Positions 37,301 to 41,576 of a stretch of 64,000 bases of DNA are shown piece by piece; the first letter of the stretch is position 1; every line of letters begins with the position of its first letter. The notes below the pieces were generated by a model. The model was not told the origin of the DNA, searched no databases, and worked only from the letters and a program-made list of their open reading frames with translations. The position numbers and the translations under genes were made by a program. Origin of the DNA: Rugalucina vietnamica (lineage: Eukaryota > Mollusca > Bivalvia > Lucinida > Lucinidae); the NCBI GenBank assembly GCA_964017185.1, contig OZ024869.1:8578501-8642500 (forward strand), in the 5' to 3' direction.

Positions 37301-38379
37301 GGAGACCAACTGCATATGAGCCACCTCGTGGGAAAACCAACAATGTGGTTTCCGAACAGGTCCGACACAAACCTGTCTGTACAGCTACAGAAGCAGGCTA
37401 GAAGCTTGAAATTTTGGACTTAAGTAGAGGAGGAACTGTACTATCCGAGTAGCGAAAACAAAGGCGCTGATCAGCTTCGCGGTTACCGCGAAGCTGATCT
37501 GCGCCTTTGTTTTCGCCTATGCAGATTGTTGGTTTTCCCATGGGGCAGCTCATATTATGTTAACAATAATAATAATTCTTAAACTATCAACCATTTTTGC
37601 AGATTGATTTATAAATATTTATAGTTTCTTTATACTTTTAAACCTTAAAGAAGTAAAATCAGTCTGGCATTATACAGTTATAGGGAAATTGTAGGAATCT
37701 TAAAAGAAAAACATGTTTGTCTTATTCAGTTTAACTGTTTTTCCTTTCATGGGATGCTGGGTTTTATACTTTTAATAAATGAGCTGCCGCATAACAAAAC
37801 CAACAGTATGCACATGTGTATACAGTAATTGCACAGCTGATCAGCGTCTTTGTTTTTGCTACACAGATAGTACCATCTCTCTTCTTAAATCCGAAATTTC
37901 AAGCTTCTAGCCTCCTTCTGTGACTGTTCTGGCCTGTTTATGTCGGACCTGGTCAGAATCCCAAATATTTGGCTTCTCATGCAGGGTCTCATTTAATTCG
38001 AATTTGGGTTTAGCTCCAGAAATTTGGATTGCTTTGTGACTGTGAATGCAAATTTACTTTCTAATTTTTAAACTAAGGAAGCAGATATAAAATATTGATA
38101 TACCATATTTATTCTAATTAGTGTACAGTGTGCTTAACTTTTCAAAATTCAGGTAAGGTAACAAAATATTTTTCTAATTAGCACACACTACAAATGAAAA
38201 CAACACTTAATTTGCTGAAATAACAATGTAAAAAATATTAATAATGATTGTGTAATAATGAGGTTGACCTATATTCATTAACAACAGCTTTTCCATGTTT
38301 TCCATTACCATGTTATTGGTCATAACTTCTGCTCAATTTGAAGTATATTTCTTTATTTTTTCAGATGTTTGGGCTGTGA
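10141..38379 (+). CDS. GOLGA4: Golgin-245/GOLGA4-like trans-Golgi coiled-coil tether (3' part, 16 exons)
   Basis: Exons: 10141-10375, 10862-11040, 12167-12265, 13702-13815, 14265-14384, 15375-20391, 21460-21590, 22627-22824, 23914-23964, 25185-25306, 25826-25961, 34538-34606, 34987-35097, 35599-35646, 36448-36531, 38365-38379. All junctions are GT-AG and phases agree; the sum is 6729 bp, 2242 codons plus TGA. The product is almost wholly heptad-rich coiled coil and ends in a GRIP domain (YLRNILYMYMMGRETK, then TLTRVIGTVVQFSEDQ), which in golgin-245 binds Arl1-GTP to dock the tether on trans-Golgi membranes. The first visible residues (AREVIEQLETDRQLAIAEVK) align with human GOLGA4 around NLIEQLEQDKGMVIAETK, so some 300 N-terminal residues should be encoded left of the window. 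Homology is from memory of the human protein. Introns are packed with MITEs, and one carries a Ngaro element. Confidence 0.93.
10458..10545. mobile_element. Fragment of the GATTGTGGGTAC MITE family
   Basis: Contains GTTTTGGATCAGAAATAGG and CCCCTGTACACCTCAATTTT followed by AGTGGGGTTTA, matching the right half of the copies at 20475 and 36590. The left half is absent. Confidence 0.45.
10862..11040 (+). CDS. GOLGA4: Golgin exon (visible 2)
   Basis: Acceptor GCTTCTTTCAG, donor CTGCAG/GTTTG. Completes the split alanine codon and encodes residues to 138 (AAEHLEKSREIIKRLKEEKK..., ending AISLLQ). Heptad-rich. Confidence 0.9.
11281..11780. mobile_element. Non-autonomous TIR element, possibly pogo/Tigger-like
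   Basis: Inverted ends AGGCCACCTGCGCTATCTC (11283-11301) and GAGATAGCGCAGGTGGCCT (11761-11779) bound about 500 bp. Inside are repeated phrases such as AACTCGGTTGTCTCGAAAA and TCGAACTCGGTTATGACG, reminiscent of pogo-type MITEs. A minus-strand frame inside (159 codons) has no recognised domain. The superfamily is an inference. Confidence 0.65.
11898..12133 (-). mobile_element. TGAGCC MITE, full-length copy
   Basis: 236 bp with inverted ends (TGAACTGCCCCATGGGAAAAC and TTTTCCCATGAGACGGCTCA) and the internal AGCTGATCAGCGCCTTTG palindrome. Ends 33 bp before the next golgin exon. Orientation is set relative to the copy at 37317. Confidence 0.8.
12167..12265 (+). CDS. GOLGA4: Golgin exon (visible 3)
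   Basis: Acceptor CTATTTCAG, donor ACTAAG/GTAGG. Encodes 33 residues (EQTVKQTEEERDEIWQQKMS...), in phase with both neighbours. Confidence 0.9.
12282..12522. mobile_element. Foldback element with central palindrome
   Basis: Outer arms CCGAGGTCTCAAGGTTATAA and TTTTATAACCTCGG, inner arms around CAGCTGAGATTGAAATTTA and TAAATTTTAGTCTCAGTTG, and a perfect core AATGTTAAAATGCCAACAAT/TG with its complement near 12420-12460. It lies 16 bp downstream of a golgin splice donor. Confidence 0.65.
12551..12779 (+). mobile_element. tRNA-derived SINE with 13-bp target-site duplication
   Basis: Same family as 9727: CACCGCTGTGTCTGGTGTGG with box B GGATTCGAGCTC, GAGACAAGCCAAGTTGTGC, GAGCTGAAATAATCTTG and GGGACGTAAAACTGAATT, then A-rich. 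AATAATACAATTA flanks it at 12538-12550 and 12780-12792. Confidence 0.88.
12793..13401. other. Intron sequence with a SINE-like relic
   Basis: Mostly unique AT-rich intron. Around 13280-13345 the phrase CATAGTGGTCACCACACTTG followed by a GGTCTGGGTTAAAATCC looks like an old tRNA-type SINE head. Nothing else recognised. Confidence 0.4.
13402..13633 (+). mobile_element. TGAGCC MITE, full-length diverged copy
   Basis: Starts TGAGCCGCGACATTAGAAAAC, contains GGCGCTGATCAGCTGTGCGG and its inverted partner, and ends near TTCTCACAATGCGACATA. It ends about 68 bp before the next golgin exon. Confidence 0.75.
13702..13815 (+). CDS. GOLGA4: Golgin exon (visible 4)
   Basis: Acceptor GTTTTAG, donor CTACAG/GTACTG. 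38 residues (EKEFKAMVAKLQEESKQLL...), coiled coil. Confidence 0.9.
13831..13978 (-). mobile_element. TGAGCC MITE, shortened copy 15 bp after a splice donor
   Basis: Starts TGAGCCGCAATGCCAAGGG, contains GCAAAAACAAAGACACAGG and GTACAGGCCAGTTTGTGTC, and ends GTAGCTCA. About 148 bp, so internally deleted. Confidence 0.7.
14265..14384 (+). CDS. GOLGA4: Golgin exon (visible 5)
   Basis: Acceptor GTTCAACAG, donor ACTAAG/GTGAGT. 40 residues (EKERDMQLAIEERDLQKMAT...), coiled coil. Confidence 0.9.
14395..14695. mobile_element. GATTGTGGGTAC MITE, best copy
   Basis: The centre is a palindrome: GATTGTGGGTACTCATTAGA, then CGCTTTGGTGAGGCG, then TTCTAATGTGTACCCACAATC. It is flanked by TATACCCCACTTTTATATAG on the left and runs to GGGCATGTTTTCATAATCC on the right. 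Weak inverted ends (AGGAAAACATGTCC and GGGCATGTTTTCATAATCC). About five relatives lie in this gene. Confidence 0.65.
14920..15060 (-). mobile_element. TGAGCC MITE fragment
   Basis: Carries CGAAGCTGATCAGCGCCTTT, then GCTACATTGATTGTACA and GTACAGACCAGTTTGTGTTG, so only the second half of an element is present. Confidence 0.6.
15165..15301 (+). mobile_element. TGAGCC MITE, internally deleted copy
   Basis: Both ends are recognisable (TGAGCAACATCGTTAGAAAAC and TTTTCTCATGATGCGACTCA), but the central AGCTGATCAG palindrome is missing. Confidence 0.65.
15375..20391 (+). CDS. GOLGA4: Golgin giant exon (visible 6)
   Basis: Acceptor TTCATTTCAG, donor ATTATAG/GTAGTG; the donor leaves one base that pairs in phase with the AG-start exon at 21460. 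It encodes 1672 residues of uninterrupted heptad-repeat coiled coil rich in E, K, Q and S, without recognisable globular insert. Vertebrate GOLGA4 also has one very long central exon, which supports orthology. Simple reading beyond 20391 would give an intron-derived tail (GSVFKTC...), so the splice donor sets the end. Several long frames on the opposite strand are codon-bias shadows. Confidence 0.93.
20475..20660. mobile_element. GATTGTGGGTAC MITE copy
   Basis: AACGTTGATTGTGGGTACATG, GAACCTCCTCACCAAGGCAG and TTCTAACAAATACCCACA form the central palindrome; GTATACCCCAGTTTTATTAT follows. It begins 84 bp after the giant exon. Confidence 0.6.
20661..21189. other. Intron sequence, nothing recognised
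   Basis: Unique AT-rich intron DNA between a MITE copy and the next MITE. No exon with heptad coding and splice signals was found. Confidence 0.5.
21190..21429 (+). mobile_element. TGAGCC MITE, diverged copy
   Basis: Contains ACAAGAAAACTGGTCTTTGG, GACCAGGTCTGACACAAAC, GATCATCTGTGCAATTACTG and the end TTTTCTCATAATGTGGCTCA. It stops 30 bp before a golgin exon. Confidence 0.7.
21460..21590 (+). CDS. GOLGA4: Golgin exon (visible 7)
   Basis: Acceptor TATATTCAG, donor TTGAAG/GTAACA. With the carried base it encodes ERSSHVEESTQKENQQFLRE... (44 residues). Confidence 0.9.
21591..22626. other. Intron with a perfect-arm palindrome
   Basis: About 1 kb of intron. At 22157-22219 GTTTGACTGTAATACTCGAG, then TCTAGA-type centre, then CTCGAGTATTACAGTCATTT forms a long near-perfect hairpin. 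Otherwise unique sequence. Confidence 0.5.
22627..22824 (+). CDS. GOLGA4: Golgin exon (visible 8)
   Basis: Acceptor TTCTGATAG, donor AGAAAA/GTGAGT. 66 residues (AKDAEMKHQSEGLLNQITDL...), coiled coil. Confidence 0.9.
23014..23600. mobile_element. Non-autonomous TIR element carrying RFX X-box-like palindromes
   Basis: 37-bp inverted ends with about five mismatches: AAAGGCCTAGGGAATTTAAG at left, and the complement of AAAGGACTAGGGCATTTAAC at right, both running on into GCCTGATTT.GGCCTCA. Inside are GTTGCCATGGCAAC (23163-23176) and GTTGCCATGGCAGC (23438-23451). No coding capacity. Confidence 0.75.
23163..23176. promoter_or_regulatory. RFX X-box-like palindrome inside a transposon
   Basis: GTTGCCATGGCAAC is a perfect 14-bp palindrome matching the RFX-family X-box consensus. 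Being inside a transposon copy, it is a candidate binding site only; no use is shown. Confidence 0.35.
23914..23964 (+). CDS. GOLGA4: Golgin exon (visible 9)
   Basis: Acceptor TATATTTGTAG, donor AAACAG/GTATTT. 17 residues, SAAPLGAAPPKLPASKQ, a non-coiled hinge rich in A and P between coiled-coil segments. Phase-neutral, so it could be skipped without a shift. Confidence 0.75.
23965..24532. other. Intron sequence, nothing firm
   Basis: Unique intron. A block around 24190-24290 with CTCCCAGGCACAAACCCAGG resembles a reversed, old tRNA-type SINE but is too worn to call. Confidence 0.4.
24533..24762 (+). mobile_element. TGAGCC MITE, full-length copy
   Basis: TGAGCGGTCTCGTGAGAAAAC at the left, GCTGATCAGCTTCGCAG with its inverted partner in the middle, and TTTTCTCATAAGGCGGCTTA at the right. 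Confidence 0.8.
24919..25148 (+). mobile_element. TGAGCC MITE, full-length copy
   Basis: TGAGCCACATTATGAGAAAAC to TTTTCTCATGAGGTTGCTCA with central AGCTTCGCAGTTACTGCC. Same orientation as the copy 156 bp upstream; ends 36 bp before a golgin exon. Confidence 0.8.
25185..25306 (+). CDS. GOLGA4: Golgin exon (visible 10)
   Basis: Acceptor GGTTAACAG, donor CACAG/GTATAA. Encodes ELLHHNQLTMDAVQSGLGKN... and leaves two bases for the next exon. Confidence 0.9.
25307..25825. other. Intron, nothing recognised
   Basis: AT-rich intron with a G-rich run near 25332-25350. No transposon end or exon identified. Confidence 0.5.
25826..25961 (+). CDS. GOLGA4: Golgin exon (visible 11)
   Basis: Acceptor TTTGCAG, donor CTACAG/GTAAGA. 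Encodes (R)LEMAELAGQREMSKSFLPQP... with a glycine/aspartate-rich turn (DGGGDGDN), then HHLELINLDLQ. Confidence 0.9.
26220..26316 (-). repeat. Ngaro split direct repeat B2
   Basis: 97 bp starting AAGCACTGATGGCGGGAATC on the + strand; matches 26688-26784 with one difference. The outer boundary of the element is taken here. Confidence 0.85.
26380..26522 (-). repeat. Ngaro split direct repeat A2
   Basis: 143 bp from ATAACTGTAACATTAAGTGC to AACATTAATTTATAT, identical by eye to 34335-34477. Confidence 0.9.
26688..26784 (-). repeat. Ngaro split direct repeat B1
   Basis: Second copy of the 97-bp B repeat, on the inner side of A2, giving the B1-A2-B2 cluster at the element's 3' end. Confidence 0.85.
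26995..27990. repeat. 63-bp minisatellite inside the Ngaro element
   Basis: About 15 units of 63 bp, each made of a 34-bp and a 29-bp half that share TAGACCCATGTAAG and then diverge (AAGTCTTTACAA or CAATCTACCAT). Starts at 27013 and 27076, and at 27047 and 27110, show the period. Since 63 is a multiple of three, a 322-codon minus frame stays open with a 21-residue repeat (SYMGLF.GRLLTWVYH); this is a by-product of the period. Confidence 0.9.
28021..29250. other. Non-coding 3' region of the Ngaro element
   Basis: AT-rich DNA between the minisatellite and the recombinase frame, with a poly-A run (28589-28605), a poly-T run (28756-28782) and a short TAA repeat near 28107-28125. No gene recognised. 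Confidence 0.5.
29255..30349 (-). CDS. Ngaro tyrosine recombinase (YR)
   Basis: Tyrosine recombinase, the enzyme DIRS-order elements use instead of a DDE integrase to insert a circular DNA copy. The N-terminal core-binding part reads SQSTRKAYETGLRTF; the catalytic part has the first arginine in AYFGFLRCGEFTVS, then HSIRRGSATACALH (H-x-x-R), and the nucleophilic tyrosine in LGRWSSNCYQRYI. The frame overlaps the end of the RT/RNase H frame by about 120 bp in a different phase, a layout known in DIRS-order elements. The reading frame appears intact. Some N-terminal residues may belong to the overlap only. Confidence 0.9.
   Translation of the reverse strand: MCGSTFASSGGEIQGTPARCGPTTHPMPQPRQAAVELQSTVTNILTNSVSQSTRKAYETGLRTFIQFLLLQGLAFDCSKLPAVCENNLVEFVAYCFQQLKLKFSTIKLYLSGIRYGYMISGIASPFDNMLLQRLHASLLGIKRIQGSHSSPKMPITADILSKLCQCLDSGYFDNYTNSLMKAVLLSAYFGFLRCGEFTVSKNFQPDVNMTFDDIRLFDDYLTLHLKQSKTDPFRKGITLMIFRTGSSLCAYTAVVKYLCLRNSCFPSLISHSDPFFVTAQGKPLSRSIYVNHLKLLVSCIGLDSSKFAWHSIRRGSATACALHRIEDHVIQKLGRWSSNCYQRYIETPKSVIRDTQIAMSTVIH
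30226..31650 (-). CDS. Ngaro reverse transcriptase/RNase H
   Basis: RT of the DIRS/Ngaro type: LCKFDIKDAFKHCPV (motif A), LAFGCRSSPRIFDNLAQAV (motif B) and LHLLDDFLTID (motif C, LDD), then LEYLGVILDS and the ELLQLLGHMNFASRVI connection typical of these elements. An RNase H-like part follows with LHTDAAS, FMELYPIVVAA and FVCDNQSVNAIL. The first methionine lies at 31347 but the reading continues upstream to the nested insertion near 31651. The product would copy the element's RNA. Broken here only by the nested element. Confidence 0.88.
   Translation of the reverse strand, partial: LDAECDKGFAYGPFQEAPFENYRVSPIGIAIGKYSGKKRLIIDLSSPHNSKSHSSINNLIDKDQCTLSYVRIDDAINKICEFGQGAILCKFDIKDAFKHCPVKKSQWHLFTVRWNGMYYVLTRLAFGCRSSPRIFDNLAQAVCWIASNNYNIRCILHLLDDFLTIDLPNSNGANTFSKMMFIFNILKIPLSENKLAGPCTCLEYLGVILDSDKMQCRLPLDKVERIKSFIKELLSKRSCTKRELLQLLGHMNFASRVILAGRAFVSYLLALSSSVSELHYYVHLNSECRQDLHMWLEFLSNWNGISLFYESEFTSSYDIQLHTDAASTAGFSVVYKTHWISEKWPEQMPSIPDNLASMAFMELYPIVVAAYIFGRDWRKKKIMFVCDNQSVNAILRKGRSRCPHIMKLMRTLTWLALINNFHFTSSYIESHKNLCADLLSRLQVEKFRALRPDADQQPTPCPSPDKLLWNYRVQ
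31651..32655 (+). mobile_element. 5'-truncated Penelope-like element nested in the Ngaro element
   Basis: Opposite strand to its host. It encodes the C-terminal end of the same RT as at 55211 (KYNVGLKTLL, SEPEFYGDLVYKFKK) and then the whole non-coding tail (GGGGCCGGAGCTTCTTGTCTG, through GCACCGGGGTCC-like sequence, to GCCTACTTGTACC). It is more diverged from the 55-58 kb copies than those are from each other. Its position dates it after the Ngaro insertion. Confidence 0.85.
32848..34209 (-). CDS. Ngaro gag-like protein
   Basis: First frame after the A1 repeat. About 453 codons: a basic N-terminus, a low-complexity S/N/Q-rich part, a central domain (residues about 230-330), then a zinc-binding C-terminus with a CKTCSICKEVSHSTPFC knuckle, a CCCH-like finger (CSFFNSMGCKKDKCTYLH) and CSQCNSVSHGKKHC. 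Gag-like proteins with such fingers are usual as ORF1 of Ngaro elements. The assignment rests on position and finger pattern. Confidence 0.8.
   Translation of the reverse strand: MLNFANKQSKQFIILVYSRSASFCLVPNNSKMPPTRNKRTTRTISAPYDMGNLNNWYSEQFRAKLAEWNIVVPANFSKADLKSLYLANLSSRSNPTNTAQGDGSMTKSQNVTVASNELGNSSNVVISSPSKEQRQSNSIMTPVSQPQDSFQTSAMVNIMNTMTNLMQKVMDKDSKEELSRKTLDKFSMDRSTGNDTHISVDSPTCTYGLHPEQINDNDYVSDSLREKIVNGKYVNMVLLLIPEFEQPKGKDRYRDARLNRSLNIEEFIAAFEKYKRIHCAIHPWRKPELDQYESNIIEISRVYGQKFYEYHKIFSQKCAVALEQGKKVNWAEKDKDLLQMIIGGTPCKTCSICKEVSHSTPFCPNNRSQFATHKYQNQTAPDNSNDVQRKPVICSFFNSMGCKKDKCTYLHACSQCNSVSHGKKHCPQTQIGLVMGQSQSKHQRKLHVPNKTN
34335..34477 (-). repeat. Ngaro split direct repeat A1
   Basis: 143 bp identical to A2 (26380-26522), marking the element's 5' end 60 bp upstream of a golgin exon. 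Confidence 0.9.
34538..34606 (+). CDS. GOLGA4: Golgin exon (visible 12)
   Basis: Acceptor CATTTCCAG, donor GGAAAG/GTAAAT. 23 residues (AQVNHLQGELARTKIREKEL...), corresponding to the last coiled coil before the GRIP domain. Confidence 0.9.
34607..34986. other. Intron with a short GATAA repeat
   Basis: ATAAG units at 34750-34770 followed by ATTTATTCAGGCAATAAG look like the 3' end of an old LINE on the minus strand, too short to classify. Confidence 0.35.
34987..35097 (+). CDS. GOLGA4: Golgin exon (visible 13)
   Basis: Acceptor GTTTTACCAG, donor CTAGAG/GTTGGT. 37 residues: a proline/serine/glycine-rich linker (SFGSPPSPGYFTDGTPSG), then LLTEPTQLE, which abuts the GRIP domain as in human golgin-245 (GEPTEFEYL). 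Confidence 0.9.
35098..35598. other. Intron, nothing recognised
   Basis: Unique AT-rich intron sequence without visible repeat ends. Confidence 0.5.
35599..35646 (+). CDS. GOLGA4: Golgin exon (visible 14): start of GRIP domain
   Basis: Acceptor GTTTTGCAG, donor ACTAAG/GTAAAA. Encodes YLRNILYMYMMGRETK, including the tyrosine that in golgin-245 contacts Arl1 and the conserved YMMGRE core. Confidence 0.95.
35701..35937 (+). mobile_element. TGAGCC MITE, full-length copy
   Basis: TGAGCTACAACGTGAGAAAAC to TTGACACAGCTCA with GATGCTGATCAGTTGTACA in the middle. It begins 54 bp after a golgin splice donor. Confidence 0.75.
36448..36531 (+). CDS. GOLGA4: Golgin exon (visible 15): rest of GRIP domain
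   Basis: Acceptor TTTTCCTTCAG, donor TCCTCG/GTAAAT. 28 residues, TLTRVIGTVVQFSEDQMKQL then IAREEKSS, matching the second helix pair of GRIP (human TMAKVITTVLKFPDDQTQKI). Confidence 0.95.
36590..36885. mobile_element. GATTGTGGGTAC MITE copy
   Basis: ACATTGATTGTGGGTACACAT, TTAGAACTGCCTTTAGGAGG and CGGTTCTAACAAGT, then TATGTTTTGGATCAAAAATA; the end is GACGTGTTTTCCTGATTG. Confidence 0.6.
36886..37316. other. Intron, nothing firm
   Basis: A block at 36893-36990 (GACAGCTCAGTAAACTGTTG, then AAGCAAGACACATTATCTCC) may be a very old SINE. Otherwise unique. Confidence 0.35.
37317..37552 (+). mobile_element. TGAGCC MITE, near-consensus copy
   Basis: TGAGCCACCTCGTGGGAAAAC at left, TTTTCCCATGGGGCAGCTCA at right. 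The core is an extended palindrome, GGCGCTGATCAGCTTCGCGG / TTACCGCGAAGCTGATCTGCG, about 44 bp with one mismatch. Taken as the reference orientation. Confidence 0.88.
37780..37991 (-). mobile_element. TGAGCC MITE, opposite orientation
   Basis: TGAGCTGCCGCATAACAAAAC to TCTCATGCAGGGTCTCA; has GCACAGCTGATCAGCGTCTTT and GTCGGACCTGGTCAGAATCC in the reverse order of the previous copy. Confidence 0.75.
38365..38379 (+). CDS. GOLGA4: Golgin last coding exon (visible 16)
   Basis: Acceptor TTTTTTCAG, then ATG TTT GGG CTG TGA: four residues (MFGL) and stop. Human golgin-245 also has a short tail beginning with LMF after the GRIP domain. The 3'UTR follows; its poly(A) site could not be fixed (an ATTAAA at 39167-39172 is one candidate). 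Confidence 0.85.
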   Translation: MFGL

Positions 38380-38544
38380 TACTTGCCTACACATGGTGCC
38401 ATAACATATCAGATCTCCGGAGGTGCTAACCTGAAGGTTGATAGACTTTACCAGTCAGAGAGTTTCTCCTCCAGGGACCAGCTGTTCAAAATTAACAACA
38501 TTGTTAGTTAAAGATTTGTTAAAAATTCAAACAGGAATATTACG

Positions 38545-38635
38545 AATACACTGTTATTTTTTGTTGAAAAAATGTGAGAATCCTTTGCAATGCAAAGGAT
38601 TCTCACATTTTTTCAACAAAAAATAATAGTGTATT
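38545..38635. repeat. Near-perfect 45-bp-arm hairpin in the golgin 3' region
   Basis: The arms AATACACTGTTATTTTTTGT... and ...ACAAAAAATAATAGTGTATT pair over 45 bp with one mismatch and no loop (centre between 38590 and 38591). It starts 165 bp after the golgin stop codon, so it is probably transcribed in the 3'UTR. Could be a tiny MITE or a recent inverted duplication. Confidence 0.8.
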
Positions 38636-38734
38636 TGCTTTTGAAGTCGATATATAGCTAACAAATCAAGGGCTTAACAACAGCGTTAAGCTAATGAAGT
38701 TTTGAACAACTGGGCCCAGATATCCTATTTACTT

Positions 38735-38968
38735 CATATTTACACCAGCTGCATGGGAGCGCAATTGGGTAGTGGTAATATACAGGACTTCTGAGGGCAA
38801 GGTCCTGGATATGATACCTACCTCCATCATATAGCGCCCTTGAGCTAGACACTTCGTTCCCCGGGGTACTGGCCAATACCCAGGAAGGGGTTGATCAAGC
38901 CTGATATGGCAGAGAATTGTTGACTGGGACATTAAACCATAACCAAACCAAAACAAACCAAACAAATT
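38735..38968 (+). mobile_element. SINE-like element
   Basis: AGCGCAATTGGGTAGTGGTA at the head, GTCCTGGATATGATACC as a worn box B, a middle part (TAGCGCCCTTGAGCTAGACAC, TACCCAGGAAGGGG), and the tail GGGACATTAAACCATAACC followed by an AAACC-rich end. It resembles molluscan SINEs but is unlike the 9727 family. Confidence 0.55.
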
Positions 38969-39544
38969 TGCTCTTAATTTTGAACAACCAGTTCTAGATA
39001 AATGGAATCCAAATGGTTTCCTGTTCTAGTGCCAGGCTTTGACTTATTGTATCAAAAATTAACTAATAATAACAAAAGATGGAAATGGGTTTTCTTGTAA
39101 GGCATCAAAAACAAACATAATGATTATACTGATCATGTATTGATTTGAATGGTGTGAATTGACACAATTAAAATATGAATTCTAAAAGGGACCATATTCT
39201 TTACAATGGCAGCTTCAAAAAAGGTAATTTCTTTGGTCTTGTTTAATGCCTCGACCTATTTACTTTGAATCTGATTCTGTTCTAGATTTTTTTGCAACAA
39301 TGAAAAAAACGATTTGTGACTATAAAGGTTCAATCATGCATTACGATATTGCATGTAAGGATGCCAAATGGAAAGAAAATGTAACTATACAGCTGGTGGT
39401 GTAACCAGCTGTTACACAGTAGATGACACTGCTAAAGTTGAAAGCAGCCATTTTTTGGGGGCTGTCATTTTCATCCATGACCAGTTTTGAATTTTTTCTT
39501 GAAACACATGGCACCAGATGAAATGGATATCATCTCTCAAGAAA
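38969..39544. other. No gene seen
   Basis: AT-rich DNA; may include the end of the golgin 3'UTR. No repeat ends recognised. Confidence 0.4.
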
Positions 39545-39780
39545 TGAGCCGCCTCATGGGAAAACCAACAATCTGCATAGGCGAAAACAAAGACGCAGAT
39601 CAGCTTCGCGGTAACCGTGAAGCTGATCAGCGCCTTTGTTTTCGCTACTCGGATAGTACAATTCCTCTTCTACTTAAATCCGAAATTTCAAGCTTCTAGC
39701 TCTTTTCTGTGCTTGTACAGGCCGGTTTGTGTCAGACCTGTTCGGAAACCACATTGTTGGTTTTCCCATGAGGCGGCTCA
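39545..39780 (-). mobile_element. TGAGCC MITE, best-preserved copy
   Basis: 236 bp with perfectly matching inverted ends of at least 28 bp starting TGAGCCGCCTCATGGGAAAA, and the core CAGCTTCGCGGTAACCGTG / AAGCTGATCAGCG. Reverse orientation to 37317. The quality of the ends suggests a recent insertion. Confidence 0.9.
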
Positions 39781-40185
39781 AATGCTTATACTGAATATGG
39801 AACAAACTAGCGAAACTTTCAGCACTCATAAGGAGTACATAAGAAATGGGTTCAAACTGATAGCAAGCAAACTGAATGTGTCCTTGTCTGTTACATGTAG
39901 GCTTTGATGGTTGCCTGTTATATGTGACTGAACCTTAATGATGATGTAAACAAATAGAAAGCCTGAAATTTATGGACACAAAAAAAAAATGTTGCACATG
40001 GTTTATTATTGAGTTTGAGTTTGTAATGATTATTTTGTTTATTTTATTGACAAAACATGCACTTCTACCTCATTATAAGTCTCTTTTAGTAAGTCTAGCT
40101 ATAGTATAAGCAGAACTTAACTTGTCTCACATCCCATGTGGGGCTCGAAACATGGTTTCACTTTACAGGGCGACCTATGGGCCTT

Positions 40186-40415
40186 AGACATCAGGAAAAC
40201 GTCTGTGTAATGTATACCCCCTCGAACCCCACTTTTATATAGCAAAATTGGCATTTACAGGGGTATACCTATTTTTCTTATTTCTATCCAAAATATAGAT
40301 TGTGGGAATGGCCTCGCCGATGAAAAATATCAAATTTTTCCAATGAATTCTTCAATTTCTACAGCTGATAAAATCTCTGTATATTGCATGGGCAAGTTTT
40401 CATAATGAAATAGCA
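40186..40415. mobile_element. GATTGTGGGTAC MITE, shortened copy
   Basis: ATCAGGAAAACGTCTGTGTAA, TATACCCCCTCGAACCCC and AGATTGTGGGAATGGCCTCG, then GCATGGGCAAGTTTTCATAA. Half of the central palindrome is lost. Confidence 0.6.
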
Positions 40416-40708
40416 TTATAATGAGGTTGAAGTGTATGTCAATATTATGTAAAAGAGTGTTCACAGATTTTTTTTGCTATTTTTCACTATTTTAATTATT
40501 TCCATGTTGTTTTCTTTTAATGTTTTACTGGATCAAGTAGTTTGGTCTGGAGCATACCAGCTTCATGTCTATGATGCTATAAGACTGGAATTTCCACCAG
40601 GCACATTTAGTGTACCTTTGGTATGCTTGTCAAGGAACACGGTTATTAAAATTATGACTGACATGGCATTAGTTGAAGAAAGGTGGATATAAAGCTTTTT
40701 TTACTAAA

Positions 40709-40944
40709 TGAGCCATTGCATGGGAAAAGCAACAATTTGGTTTCCGAATAGGTCCGACACAAACCAAGCTGTACAAGCACAGAAGATGACTAGAAGCTTG
40801 AAATTTCGGATTTAAGAAAAAGGGAAATTGTACTATCCGTGTAGCAAAAAAAAAGGCGCTGATCAGCTGTGCAGTTACTGCACAGCTGATCTGCACCTTT
40901 GTTTTTGTATATTCTGATATTTTGTTTTCTGATGCAGAGGCTCA
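40709..40944 (+). mobile_element. TGAGCC MITE, full-length copy
   Basis: TGAGCCATTGCATGGGAAAAG to TTCTGATGCAGAGGCTCA with core GGCGCTGATCAGCTGTGCAG / TTACTGCACAGCTGATCTG. Confidence 0.8.
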
Positions 40945-41231
40945 AATGCGTTTCGTATGCATTATGTAAAATCTTACAAAATCATTGCACCTATATCAAA
41001 TCTCCACTTACTGTCTGTTTTAAGAGGCTGAAGACATGAATATTATTTCGTAGGTGCCAATAGTCAGCTTTTGTTTCATATAATTTATTATTTTGTTTTT
41101 CTAATATGCTACATTTTATACTTTATCACAGTTAAGAAAAATATTTCACAAATATTTAGAATGATGTTTATAATTACTATAGGTTGAATATGTTGAAATT
41201 TGTCATGAGCTTACATTTGTGTATGTTTATT

Positions 41232-41464
41232 TGAGCCGCATCATGAGAAAACCAGATTTTGCCTATGCAAAAACAAAGATGCAGATCAGTTGTGCAGTAA
41301 CTGCACAGCTGATAAGTGCCTTTGTTCTCGCTACTGGGATAGTACAATACCTCTTTTTCTTAAATCCTAAATTTCAAACTAGCCTCTTTCTGTGACTGTA
41401 CAGGCCGGTTTGTGTCTGACCTGGTCCGAAATTCCAAAGACTGATTTTCTCATGTCGTGGCTCA
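41232..41464 (-). mobile_element. TGAGCC MITE, opposite orientation
   Basis: TGAGCCGCATCATGAGAAAAC, core CAGTTGTGCAGTAACTGCAC / AGCTGATAAGTGCC, end TTTTCTCATGTCGTGGCTCA. Confidence 0.8.
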
Positions 41465-41576
41465 TTTTGTTATTTATAAAATGTTAGTGTCAAAGGAAAT
41501 GAATAATGTGGAGTGATTGAGTTTTTCTGTAAATAAGATATTGGGTATTTATGCATTTTACCCACTTCCAATCATG

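Noticed and set aside
40474-40692. 72-codon plus frame after the golgin gene
   Set aside because: It lies between MITEs, with no similarity or splice support.
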